Source: Stomatohabitans albus (GTDB taxonomy: Bacteria; Actinomycetota; Nitriliruptoria; Euzebyales; Euzebyaceae). Taken from it: DNA of 64,000 bases. The stretch lies in contig NZ_JAYKKE010000001.1 in the NCBI RefSeq assembly GCF_036336025.1, positions 186,001 to 250,000 on the forward strand. Direction: 5' to 3'. The translations under genes were made by a program, and so were the position numbers. Numbering within the stretch: position 1 is the stretch's first letter; each line of letters opens with the position of its first letter. Shown piece by piece: positions 35,719 through 45,100 of this stretch. The notes under the pieces were generated by a model. That model made no database searches and was not told the DNA's origin. It worked only from the letters and a program-made list of their open reading frames with translations.

Positions 35719-36552
35719 TTATGCCCCTTCAGGATCGTCCTCGTCCTGTGGAGGTAATGGCAGTCGCAGGACGGTTGCGAGCCCCTCACCAGCTTCGATA
35801 TGTTCGACAGGATGCACGGGCGAATCGACGTCCGGAGATACCGCACGTCCGGAGGAAGGATGTTGCACCCTGGACTTGGCCCCAATACGGTCCAATAGCT
35901 CATGCAACCGATGTTCGATCAACTCCCGCTGATTCTGTTCTACCTCAGCGGTGGCTTGTTCTTGGGCCGTAATCACACCGATTGGTTCACCGTGTTCATT
36001 ACGTTCAATCGGTTCTGCATCCTCATCCTGGCTATCGTTTTGATCGGCAAATGCCGCAAGTTGGTTGGCTCGTTCTACCGCATTGAGTACTGGTCCAAAT
36101 TGGGTAGCGGTATCTTCACGGTCTGACCATCCGTGTTCGCGCCACTCTTCGTCAGATTCCAGGGTTGCTAACGCGGTGCTCTGGGCCAGTTCATCCAATT
36201 CCGCAAGAAGTTCGGCATACCGATTAACTCGAGCTGGACGTGCCAATTGTGCGCGTTGTGCACGCTGTGATCGCAACCGTGCCGCATTCGCACGATCAAC
36301 TATTTCATTTGCGCTTGGCTCTTTACGCGGCTCAACGGGATTACGATCGTCAATGAGGTTCCAACCGACTGGTACCCGCATTTGGTTTGCATGATGGGGA
36401 CAAAGGTCGTGAGTGGATGGGTCAGGTTCTGGTGTGAGATCAGTGAGCCAGGCTTCAGAAGAGCTATAGCGGTAGGCCAACGTGGCTACCGCAGGCCAAC
36501 GACAACCAGTCTTGACACACGTTCTCATTTTTGAGGACGGACCAAACGGCAT
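35719..36552 (-). CDS. DUF3499-type zinc protein with long C-terminal extension
   Basis: 277 residues. The first about 75 residues match the DUF3499 pattern: CVKTGCRWPAVATLAYRYSS then HDLCPHHANQMRVPVGW, with paired Cys and Cys/His likely binding zinc. The remainder (about 80-277) is a charged, Ala/Glu/Arg-rich, probably partly helical extension ending in an acidic tail; the family is usually much shorter. DUF3499 genes sit beside manB and whiB in actinobacteria; function unknown. The start is uncertain: ATG 36552 or ATG 36528, neither with a strong ribosome-binding site. Confidence 0.8.
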   Translation of the reverse strand: MPFGPSSKMRTCVKTGCRWPAVATLAYRYSSSEAWLTDLTPEPDPSTHDLCPHHANQMRVPVGWNLIDDRNPVEPRKEPSANEIVDRANAARLRSQRAQRAQLARPARVNRYAELLAELDELAQSTALATLESDEEWREHGWSDREDTATQFGPVLNAVERANQLAAFADQNDSQDEDAEPIERNEHGEPIGVITAQEQATAEVEQNQRELIEHRLHELLDRIGAKSRVQHPSSGRAVSPDVDSPVHPVEHIEAGEGLATVLRLPLPPQDEDDPEGA

Positions 36553-36658
36553 GTACAGACCCTAGAGCAGACGGAACAGAACTAATTGCTAATGCAACGG
36601 CTGAAATCCTGCCATAAAACAGTCAAAAGTTTTGTTAAGTAATCCCGTTTTAACGTAT

Positions 36659-38422
36659 TTACCCAAAAATATCTTCAATAATTGTTTCTGATGGTGCCTC
36701 ATCAATAGGGGCAGGAAGATTAGATGGAACTTCTAGCGTGCTTGTTCCAGTTGGTTCACGAGGGGTTGCACTTGAAGATTGTTCCGGGGTGGGCGTACCT
36801 GTGGGCGAAGATGCAGACGCAGACGGTTCAGGTACACGGTTTAATTCACTGGCCCGTGATCCGCCGGGAACAAGGTCGACAGGGGGTTCAACACGGAGCT
36901 TTACCGTGGCGTTTTGGGCAGGGGTAGTGAGCTTGGTACTTTGCCTGACCGCTTTTGGTGCCAACCCACCTCCGGTAAGCTCTTGACTCGCAATCCCAAC
37001 AAGCGACCACCCCACACTGGCCGTCCGTAAGGAGGCCACCACAGGGTTTGCAGCTTCAAGACGAACCGACCCTGTGACCGGTGACGGAACGAGTGTGACG
37101 GCATTTGCGCCAACCGTGATGGTATCCTCACCGTCGGGGGAAAAGATTGTCACGGTGGTTGGCTCCTCCCCTGGGTTGGAAATAGCCACGTGAGCGCCAT
37201 CTACACCGGTGACCACCCAATCAGTTGCAGCTCCATTGACCCCATTTGTGATGTCGAGGTCTGCCCCAATGGTGCGAACAGCCGCCACAATCGGCATTCC
37301 GTTATCACTCGTCACGACCAAGCCCGGATTAGGCAATGTTGAAATATCACCGAGCTTGACAACCGCCACTGACCCTGCGGGCACCGTGATTGGACCGGCC
37401 AAGGCGCCTTCCCCAGGGACTGGAGCACTTGCTTTGGCTTGAACGGTAACTTGTTCATCATTGGGGTTTGCCACAATGAGCTGATGATCCTTTGAGGCTA
37501 ACGTTTCGGCTTGTGCTGGTGCCGGCGTAGCTTGGGGAGACGGCTCACCTTCGGTTGACGGCTGAGATTGTTCGGGCGTTACCCCCTCAGCCTGGGTTGC
37601 CCCTAAGGCCGGAATAATGGCCTGATCCGTCGGAATAGGAACGCCCACTACCCGTGCTCGACCCGTTACCCGGCCCAGCGTTGCCGCCGCAGTATTTGTG
37701 TCAACGGCTCGTCGGACCAACTCTCCACTGGCAACAACACGTCCAGCTGACGTGGACACACGAACCGAGAACGCCTCCACATTCGGAACATAGTCAGCGA
37801 GATCAATAACAGTTTGATTGAGCGCGGGGACTTCAATTCCCGAAGCCAAGGTCAAATTCACCGGACCCGACGGTGTTGCAATAGACAGGTTTGCAACGGC
37901 TGGGGTGGTCGTTGGGTTGGCCAATACAAGTGTTGATACTGAGCCAAGCGTGGTATCAAAACCAACCAGATCCCATTGATCGGTAGCTGACGTTGCACAA
38001 TTGACACGACTATTCAACCCACCAACCGCATCAACCACACTTGCTTGCACTGGTGCACCAGCCCAATCCAGGACCGCAGCACTTGTCCGTGACAAAATCC
38101 TGCGCTCCCCTGCCTTCAAAGTAAATTGCTCGTCATCGGGGGCGGCCCCTTTTGTTTGCAGGTACCGGACATTAACCGTCGCGTCGTGCTCGTTATCCAC
38201 AGACTGAACAAGGATTGACGGGGTGGTGTCTTTATCTGCGGTACCGGGACAGGTCAGTGACCCAGTACTTGCAGGAGGTAACGTGGTGACAAGGTCTGTT
38301 GTCGTCGCCGTGGCCGGATCTCCGATCAGGTTGTTGGGCATATCAAGGGCTATCCCAGCACCTGCGGCAAGGGTAGCGACTGCGATACATGCAATACCTG
38401 CGGCCATTGAACGGCGACTCAT
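36659..38422 (-). CDS. DUF5719-type exported protein
   Basis: 587 residues. N-terminal membrane anchor or signal (about 6-27: AAGIACIAVATLAAGAGIAL), then a long beta-rich extracellular region with repeated segments of the type LVLANPTTTPAVANLSI, LIVANPNDEQVTVQAKA and VAISNPGEEPTTVTIFS, ending in a Pro/Ser/Thr-rich tail. Proteins of this type follow the large glycosyltransferase in actinobacterial whiB clusters. GGAGG lies upstream and the ATG overlaps the glycosyltransferase stop by 4 bp, so the two are coupled. The metallopeptidase gene often found next in this cluster is absent here. Confidence 0.8.
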   Translation of the reverse strand: MSRRSMAAGIACIAVATLAAGAGIALDMPNNLIGDPATATTTDLVTTLPPASTGSLTCPGTADKDTTPSILVQSVDNEHDATVNVRYLQTKGAAPDDEQFTLKAGERRILSRTSAAVLDWAGAPVQASVVDAVGGLNSRVNCATSATDQWDLVGFDTTLGSVSTLVLANPTTTPAVANLSIATPSGPVNLTLASGIEVPALNQTVIDLADYVPNVEAFSVRVSTSAGRVVASGELVRRAVDTNTAAATLGRVTGRARVVGVPIPTDQAIIPALGATQAEGVTPEQSQPSTEGEPSPQATPAPAQAETLASKDHQLIVANPNDEQVTVQAKASAPVPGEGALAGPITVPAGSVAVVKLGDISTLPNPGLVVTSDNGMPIVAAVRTIGADLDITNGVNGAATDWVVTGVDGAHVAISNPGEEPTTVTIFSPDGEDTITVGANAVTLVPSPVTGSVRLEAANPVVASLRTASVGWSLVGIASQELTGGGLAPKAVRQSTKLTTPAQNATVKLRVEPPVDLVPGGSRASELNRVPEPSASASSPTGTPTPEQSSSATPREPTGTSTLEVPSNLPAPIDEAPSETIIEDIFG

Positions 38423-41400
38423 GATTGTCCTCCAGGCGTTGGTGTTGTCGTTACAACAGGGATAGGACCAGTTGAATCAGTAATCTCTGTCAAATCATCG
38501 GGAAGATCGCCATCATCAATGGCAGTGGATGTACGCCGCCCTGGTGGACGGAGCGCCAAGGACAAGATAATCAGGAGCACGATCCCCTGGAGCATGATGA
38601 GCCCTTGGTCTAGAGGGGCTCGTACTGCGGTGATCTGAACACTGCGCGTATTTGGCGGCAACGTCCACGCATGCACAAGCTCAAGGGCATTGCCATTGGC
38701 GTTTACCGGTTGGAGCACAGTTCCATCTGCACGAGCTTCCCACTGACTGCCATGTCCTAACGCCAAGATGACAAGGTCACCAGCGCCTGCGGGAACTGGC
38801 ATGGTCCAGCCATTCGCAGTTCGGGTCGGACGCAGCACCTGTGGGGTTTCTGCCTCTGTCAACGGGGGCAACGCACCACCAGCTCGTATGGTTGCCGCAA
38901 GTTCAGATGAGGGGATACTCACAAACGGTTGCCAAGTTGCAACACGGTAAACAACCGCCGCGGTTGAGGGCACCCGGTCAAGCCACGGCTGGGCACTCAA
39001 TGCCGACGTCAGCCCTTCATCTGCACCGTCAAGAACAATCCAACGCACCCCAAGGAGGCCGAGAACATTGCCTGCATTAGAACCGATTTGGCGCACCGCG
39101 CTTGGTAATGCCTCATCAATAGCCTGAACTAACGTTGGGTCATCAAATTGCCCATAGGCATTCATCCGTGGCCCGTCAGCCCACGTTGCCGCCCATTCCA
39201 ACCGACCTTGGGCGTCACGCCCAAGGCGAATCGTACGTTGGGCACCAACCTGGAGGGTCTCACTAGATACAAAGGCCGGTGCAAGCGGGTCAACATGTAA
39301 ACCGTTCCATGGCCCGTTCGCAAGTTCAAACCCCTGGTACCCAATACCTGCAACGAGGAATGTACTCAGTAGCATGCCCCACGCACTTGTACGCGTACGG
39401 GTACCTTCTTCCCAGGTACTCCACGTGACGGTGAGAACCACGAGAAGTGCGATCCCGATGAGCCACAGGCCACCGGCACCAACGCCCCAATCTTGTCCTA
39501 TTGCCGCCTTCGTCATGTTGAATACCCCGAAGGCACCGAGGACTACCGCCAATCCAGACAATCCTGCAACGAGGGCATTGCGACGGACCCCGATGGTGAA
39601 CATTGCGACTGCGGCAATTGCAGGCACCAAGACCGAAAGTGCCAACTTGATGAGCGCAATCGGATCTGGCGCTGCCAACGTTAGCGTCTGGCCGATGTGC
39701 CCAGTAATGGCAGCCAAGAAATTGGTGTCGTCCCACATCGGCTGCTGAAAACTATCGAGCCAACCCATGGTGGGGCCCCATTTAGCGAGCCAGGGGGCGA
39801 CCAAACTGACACCTAAAATGACGGCCGAAACCATACGGACCAAGCCCATACGCGATGCAGGGCGCAAGCTACGACCGATGGCAATGATGAGTAAGGGCAC
39901 CATCACCCATAGTGCGGCACGGGGATCGGCACCAACCATGATGGCTGCGATAAATGCCCAATAGGCTGTGGCGCGCCATGCCTTTGCCGGCTGCCCCACC
40001 GTGCTGAGCCCAAGGGTGGCACTCGCAAGCCCAGGGGTCAAAGCCAAGATCAAGGCCCCATCAAGGTCTCCGCTTCCAATCGCATTAACAAGGAGCGGTG
40101 AGGATGCGACCGCAGCGGCTGCGAAGACTCGTGGAGCTGGGCGTCCTGTGAGATACCGACCCAAAAACATCGTGCCGATCCAAGCCACTACCGGAAGGGC
40201 AAAGAGGGTGATTCGCTGTACGAGCCATGTTGGAAGGGGGAGGACCCAGGCCAGACTGGCAAGTGCCCATGCGGTGGGTGAGCTTGGGCCGCCGTCTCCG
40301 ATGGGGCTGAGCGGTTGACCGCTTAATAGTCCGTTGATCCAATCATGTCCATTAACCCAAGGAGCGATTTGACCACCGCTGATGGCCCCGTCATTCCAGA
40401 AGGTAGCAGTGGAGAAAATCAACGCGATGAGCATCGGTAGCCCGATGATGATCAAGGACTGGTCACGTAAAAACCGCTGAAATGGTTGGTCAGCGAGCGG
40501 ATCGGTCAGCGACCAGCTTTCATCATTGGCAGCATCATCTTCATGAATGAATGTTTCTATAAAGGCGAGCACCACTCGGTTTGCCCGCGGTAACCCGCCA
40601 ACCCTGAGCGAATCCATAGCCCGTTCGGGTTTTGTTCGTAATCGCTGAATCGTGTGACGACGTCGGGTGGTCCCACCGAGTTGTCCAACGGCCCATGCCC
40701 AGGCCCGGATGACGGCCCATGCTTGGCCAAAGCGCCGGGTGAGGACAAGCCAAAGCAATGTGGCCAGACCAAGGACCACGCTAAGTAGCTGAGCAACGAT
40801 GAGTCGCCCAGTCGACATATTTTTCCAGCGAGTCGTGATCGTATTCCGGGTTTGGAGATAGCGGGTGTTGACTGGGTCTTCGTCTCGATCAGCGGCATAG
40901 GCTACAGCCTCATGAACGAGGCCGACCTGGTTTCCCAAGATGCGAGCGCGCCAACACAAATCAAAATCTTCACGATGATGGTCATACCGCGTATCAAAAC
41001 CACCGATTGTTTTCCACACATCGGTGCGCACGGCGAGACAGGCGCCATCAACCCAGAGCGCTTCTCCACGATCGTCGTATTGGCCCTGGTCTAATTCACC
41101 AGTTTCAACACCACCTTCTGCGTGGGCAAAGAAGTCTGCACTCATCCCAAAACTTCGCAGGATCGGAGCCTCTGACCAAGCACGAATCTTTGGACCAACG
41201 ATTGCGATGTCAGGGTGCTGTTGGAGATGGCGTACCATCCATGCGATTGCATCGGGTGACAGCGCGACATCTGAGCGCATAAAAATGACGATATCGGCAT
41301 CCTTCATGCCGGTGTTGGCAACCATTGGATCGCGTAGCGCCATATTGGCCGCACGGGCAAAGCCAACGCGTCGGTCAGGTCGTAAGACCCGGTCGTCTCC

Positions 41401-41595
41401 CAGACGGGTAGAGAGGGCGTCATAGACGTCAGACAGTCCAGTGTCATCAACCGCAACGACGTCCATCATCGGATAGGTCTGGGCGCGTAACGTTCGAATC
41501 GACGACACGATGTGATTGGGTCTGCCAGTGGCGACCATCACAACAAGAACGTGTGGTGTGGCGGGTAGGGCGAGGGAAGTACGTACAGTGCTCAT
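38419..41595 (-). CDS. Large membrane glycosyltransferase (GT2 head, polytopic tail)
   Basis: 1058 residues. Residues about 12-250 are a GT-A/family 2 domain (VVAVDDTG, FARAANMAL, IVIFMRSDVAL, and acceptor-site HHREDFDLCWRARILG), resembling rhamnosyltransferases. After about residue 265 there are roughly a dozen or more membrane helices with an extracellular beta-rich domain near 800-1010 and a final helix. Such two-part proteins next to whiB are thought to act in actinobacterial cell-wall or surface-glycan assembly, the tail possibly resembling GT-C transferases; this is family-level inference. The gene lies 105 bp downstream of whiB and is coupled to the DUF5719 gene. Confidence 0.85.
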   Translation of the reverse strand: MSTVRTSLALPATPHVLVVMVATGRPNHIVSSIRTLRAQTYPMMDVVAVDDTGLSDVYDALSTRLGDDRVLRPDRRVGFARAANMALRDPMVANTGMKDADIVIFMRSDVALSPDAIAWMVRHLQQHPDIAIVGPKIRAWSEAPILRSFGMSADFFAHAEGGVETGELDQGQYDDRGEALWVDGACLAVRTDVWKTIGGFDTRYDHHREDFDLCWRARILGNQVGLVHEAVAYAADRDEDPVNTRYLQTRNTITTRWKNMSTGRLIVAQLLSVVLGLATLLWLVLTRRFGQAWAVIRAWAWAVGQLGGTTRRRHTIQRLRTKPERAMDSLRVGGLPRANRVVLAFIETFIHEDDAANDESWSLTDPLADQPFQRFLRDQSLIIIGLPMLIALIFSTATFWNDGAISGGQIAPWVNGHDWINGLLSGQPLSPIGDGGPSSPTAWALASLAWVLPLPTWLVQRITLFALPVVAWIGTMFLGRYLTGRPAPRVFAAAAVASSPLLVNAIGSGDLDGALILALTPGLASATLGLSTVGQPAKAWRATAYWAFIAAIMVGADPRAALWVMVPLLIIAIGRSLRPASRMGLVRMVSAVILGVSLVAPWLAKWGPTMGWLDSFQQPMWDDTNFLAAITGHIGQTLTLAAPDPIALIKLALSVLVPAIAAVAMFTIGVRRNALVAGLSGLAVVLGAFGVFNMTKAAIGQDWGVGAGGLWLIGIALLVVLTVTWSTWEEGTRTRTSAWGMLLSTFLVAGIGYQGFELANGPWNGLHVDPLAPAFVSSETLQVGAQRTIRLGRDAQGRLEWAATWADGPRMNAYGQFDDPTLVQAIDEALPSAVRQIGSNAGNVLGLLGVRWIVLDGADEGLTSALSAQPWLDRVPSTAAVVYRVATWQPFVSIPSSELAATIRAGGALPPLTEAETPQVLRPTRTANGWTMPVPAGAGDLVILALGHGSQWEARADGTVLQPVNANGNALELVHAWTLPPNTRSVQITAVRAPLDQGLIMLQGIVLLIILSLALRPPGRRTSTAIDDGDLPDDLTEITDSTGPIPVVTTTPTPGGQS

Positions 41596-41700
41596 GGGCG
41601 AGCATTCAGGGTACCGGACAGCGAACCAAATATGGTGGAGCTTTACTAGTTTTGCCGTACAGGTTGGGAGACTTGAAGGCCGTCGAAATGCTGATGGAAC

Positions 41701-41931
41701 CTAGGATGCTGCCTTTTTTAAGCGACGGCGTTCACGTTCACTCTTGCCGCCCCAGATACCAAATCGTTCATCATTAGCCAGGGCGTAGGCCAAACATTCA
41801 TTAGCGACATCGCATAGTGCGCAGATGCGTTTGGCTTCGCGTGTTGATCCACCCTTCTCAGGGAAGAACGTATCGGGCTCTGCCTGGAGGCATTTTGCCT
41901 GCCCAGCCCAGGGCAATTGCTCGAACATCAT
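41701..41931 (-). CDS. WhiB-family iron-sulfur regulator
   Basis: 76 residues, a typical WhiB size. The four cysteines Cys14, Cys37, Cys40 and Cys46 (C..CxxCxxxxxC) would hold a 4Fe-4S cluster; GIWGGKSERERRRLKKA supplies the G[VI]WGG turn and the basic C-terminal helix. WhiB proteins bind the principal sigma factor and regulate development, redox or envelope genes. By neighbourhood (glycosyltransferase, DUF5719, DUF3499, phosphomannomutase) it corresponds to the WhiB2/WhmD position, which controls septation in mycobacteria; orthology is inferred from context. AAAAGG precedes the ATGs. A promoter is visible at 41976-42004. Confidence 0.95.
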   Translation of the reverse strand: MMFEQLPWAGQAKCLQAEPDTFFPEKGGSTREAKRICALCDVANECLAYALANDERFGIWGGKSERERRRLKKAAS

Positions 41932-41975
41932 AAGAGGACACCTTTTACTACCACGCGTGTAATACCACCCGTGAG

Positions 41976-42004
41976 ATTCTGACCTAATTAATGTTAAACG
42001 TCAA
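41976..42004 (-). promoter_or_regulatory. Sigma-A-type promoter of whiB
   Basis: Minus strand TTGACG (42004-41999), 17 bases, CAGAAT (41981-41976), about 45 bases before the whiB start. The -35 matches at 5 of 6, the -10 at 4 of 6. Confidence 0.5.
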
Positions 42005-42036
42005 CTTGAAGGTGAGACATTTGGACAGGTCAAACC

Positions 42037-42112
42037 AAAGGCTGGTCGACAGCAAATGCCATCTGACCAGCCTTTTTAAGGATTTAAGGAACGTTAATTT
42101 TTATTTAACGTT
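42037..42112 (-). terminator. Terminator region after the coiled-coil gene
   Basis: Two inverted repeats between the coiled-coil gene and whiB. 42090-42112: 8-bp arms AACGTTAA/TTAACGTT with a 7-base spacer, one arm covering the stop codon at 42105. 42037-42075: 11-bp arms AAAGGCTGGTC/GACCAGCCTTT with a 17-base loop and T-rich flanks. The second is the more convincing terminator. Confidence 0.6.
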
Positions 42113-45100
42113 TCTCGCAAGATCGTATGTGTGTGGCAAGCCCTACTGCTGTTCTTGCAACGAATCCGCAATAGGGGCACGTGGTGTTTGCTTGTGCAGG
42201 CTCACGGCGATCAGGCGGGGCTGGACGTGAACGTTTGCCACTAGAGGATGAAGATTTCGCCAGCGGTACAACGGCACCGTCACTCGCGCGCGATGTGCTT
42301 CGACCACTCTGCGTGACTGAGGTAGGAGAAAAGATCTGTTGGCCAGGTCGTATCGTTGAGGCTTCCCGGCTTACCGAACGGACTTCATCAATCAAACTAT
42401 TGCGTAGCTCAGTTAAGGAGCGACTTACCCGACTTGCCACGCGATCATCCAGACCTTCAACCGTATTGAGTGCAACGGTCAATTCAGCGACATGTCGTCC
42501 AATCGTTGAGACGAGGTCATCGACGCGACGCCGATCTTCGCTGCGGTCACTATGGGCTATTGCTTTCAACTCACCAGCTACCGCCTCAAGCCGCGCGACT
42601 TGTGCACCTTGGATATCCCCGACCTTTCGTTCCATGTCAGCACTCGATTGCCCGATACGGTCAGCAACAGCTTGAGTAACCACATGATGTTGATCAGCCA
42701 TGCGGCGCAAATGGGTGGTGGCTTCGGCACGGAGTTCTGTCACTCGGTCAGCCATTTCACCGCCAACCTTCTCCGCCAAGTTCTCCAATTCCTTCGCAAC
42801 GACCTGTTCAGATTCACTTCGGCGACGAAGTGCTGTATCCATCTGCGCAACGAGGCGTTCTTCCATCGTGGCCATCGCTTGGTCGATCCGATTAGCAACC
42901 GCATCATCCACACGGACAACGAGCTCACCCATACGCTCACGAAGATCAGCTTCTACACGATTCACGATTGTGGTGAGTTTGCCCTCAATATCGTCAAGGC
43001 GACCCAAATGTGATTCAGCTAACTGTGATTCACGAACCCGTAACTCATCTTGGAAATCAGCGATTTTAGCGATCAGAGATGGTAACGGGTCAGGACGTTC
43101 ACTATGTAACCGTTCCAATGAAAGGTCTACACGCTCTTCAACACCAGCTAAGGCCGTTGTCAGGGCATCAGCCGCCGCTGCCAGCCGGGTCACGCCCTTG
43201 TCTTCTCGGTTGGAGAGGGTTTCAACCTGGCGGGTGAATTGGTCACCTGCCTTGGTCAAAGCATCTGTAACGGCACCACCAATATCGTCACGTAATGCAC
43301 TGCCCATCGCTCCGGTGCGTCGTTCGAGTTGATCGGCGGTCTGGCTAATCGCACGCTCGATTTCTCGACGACTTGCATCTACAACTTCTTCAAGCCGGTT
43401 TGTCGCATTGCGATAGGCCGCTTCGGCTTCAGTCATCGCCTGCTGCGTTGCCCCATGATGGGTGGCAGAAAAGTTCTTCGTCTCATTCAGCGTCTTGACC
43501 AGCTCAGCCAGACCTGCACGCAGTTGATCATCAATCAGACTGCCAGTGGCTTCAATCACATTTTGGCTTGACGCCGCTAATGCGGTCGTCACATCGTGCT
43601 GTGCTGCACCCAGTTTGGCGGCAAAATCGGCAACAACGCTTGCTTGGGCAACCTTGGTATCTTCTTCTATTTCACCCAGTCGTGCGGCCAAATCATTCAA
43701 CGCACCATCCAAGCTGGCCATACGCTGATTGACGGCTCCGGTCAAGCGATCCAAGTTGGCATCGGAACGAGTGCGCTCTTCAGCCGCTGCGGCAGTCAAC
43801 ACCGCCGATAATTGATGGACAGTGGCGTCCACTTGTGGTTGGATTTGTTCAATTGATGCCACCAACTGTGCACCCACCGCTTCAATCCGGTTGGCTCCAC
43901 GGTTATTTGCTTCTTGGACATCGGTCGTACGTGCAGCTAAATGTTTCGCGGCCTCATCGAGGCGCTGAGCCATGGCTTCCTTAACCACGTCCAATGCACC
44001 GGCTAAGTCACGCCGATAGGCACCCGTCTGCTCTTCGGTTGTTTGGACAAAGGACTGCGATGCCGTCTCAACGGATGCACGTAAACGGCTGACCTGATCA
44101 AGCACAATATCTTGCATACGGTCACTTGATTCATTGAGATCAAGCGTCGTATGTTCAATGCGTTCAAGACGCTGGTTGAGCGCGAGATCAACGTTGCGGG
44201 TGAGGGTAGTGATCTCTTCGGCAGAGGTCGTGAGTGCCACCTCATAACTCTTGGCAGCTTCGGCAACCTTACCTGGCAAGGTTTGGCCCATGCGTTCAAC
44301 ATCACGTACCGCAGTATCAAGCTGCGCCAGGGTGTCAACACGCACCGTTGCCATTTCTTTGCGCGCTTCTGCAACAAGGTGTTCCATCGTTGCCCGCACG
44401 GTGGCTGATGCATCATTCAACTCAGTCATCGTGCGTTCAAGACGGTCACGGTCATGCTGGTTGACCTGCGTCGCCTCATCACTGATCTTGCGCACTTCAG
44501 TGCGGGCTACGTCAATCATCTCACTGAGCTGCTGACGAATATCTGCGGCAGAATCACGCATCTGCGCGCTTACGCTCAGTGCGTTCTCACGCACGTCACC
44601 ATTCATTGCCGTTAACGACTCATCAACCTTGGCGTGCAAGGTTTCTATCGCACCCGTTACGGCTGGTTCAAACTGGCTGAGATACTGTCCAAGAACACGT
44701 TGAGTATCAACAAGGCTGCTGCGCGCTTGATTGGATAACTCAAGCGCTTGCGTTTGGCTCGTGACTAGGTCACCGGTAGCCGAGCGCACCTCACCGACAA
44801 TCTTAGACCCAGCCGACTCAGCGATTTCTATAAGACGGGCACTACTCTTGGCGAGCGTATTGGCGACCTGCTGCGTTCGGATATCCCAATCCTCAACAAA
44901 CCCACCATTGGCTCGGTACAGCTCATTGGCCGCTGCGTTGAGTGCTGTTAACGCCGTTTCAAGTTGCGCCTGCTCACTCGCAATAATCTCGTGAGCACTA
45001 CCGGAAAAGGAAGCGGCTGCTTCATCCAACTTGCCCAATGCTGCGGTTAATGCACGATCTTGAGCCGTTTCTATTCGCTCGACAACAGCATTGGTGTGTG

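Noticed and set aside
42181-43332. Long plus-strand open frames across the coiled-coil gene
   Set aside because: Ser/Arg-rich antisense shadows of an Ala/Glu-rich coiled-coil gene; none has a ribosome-binding site or domain.
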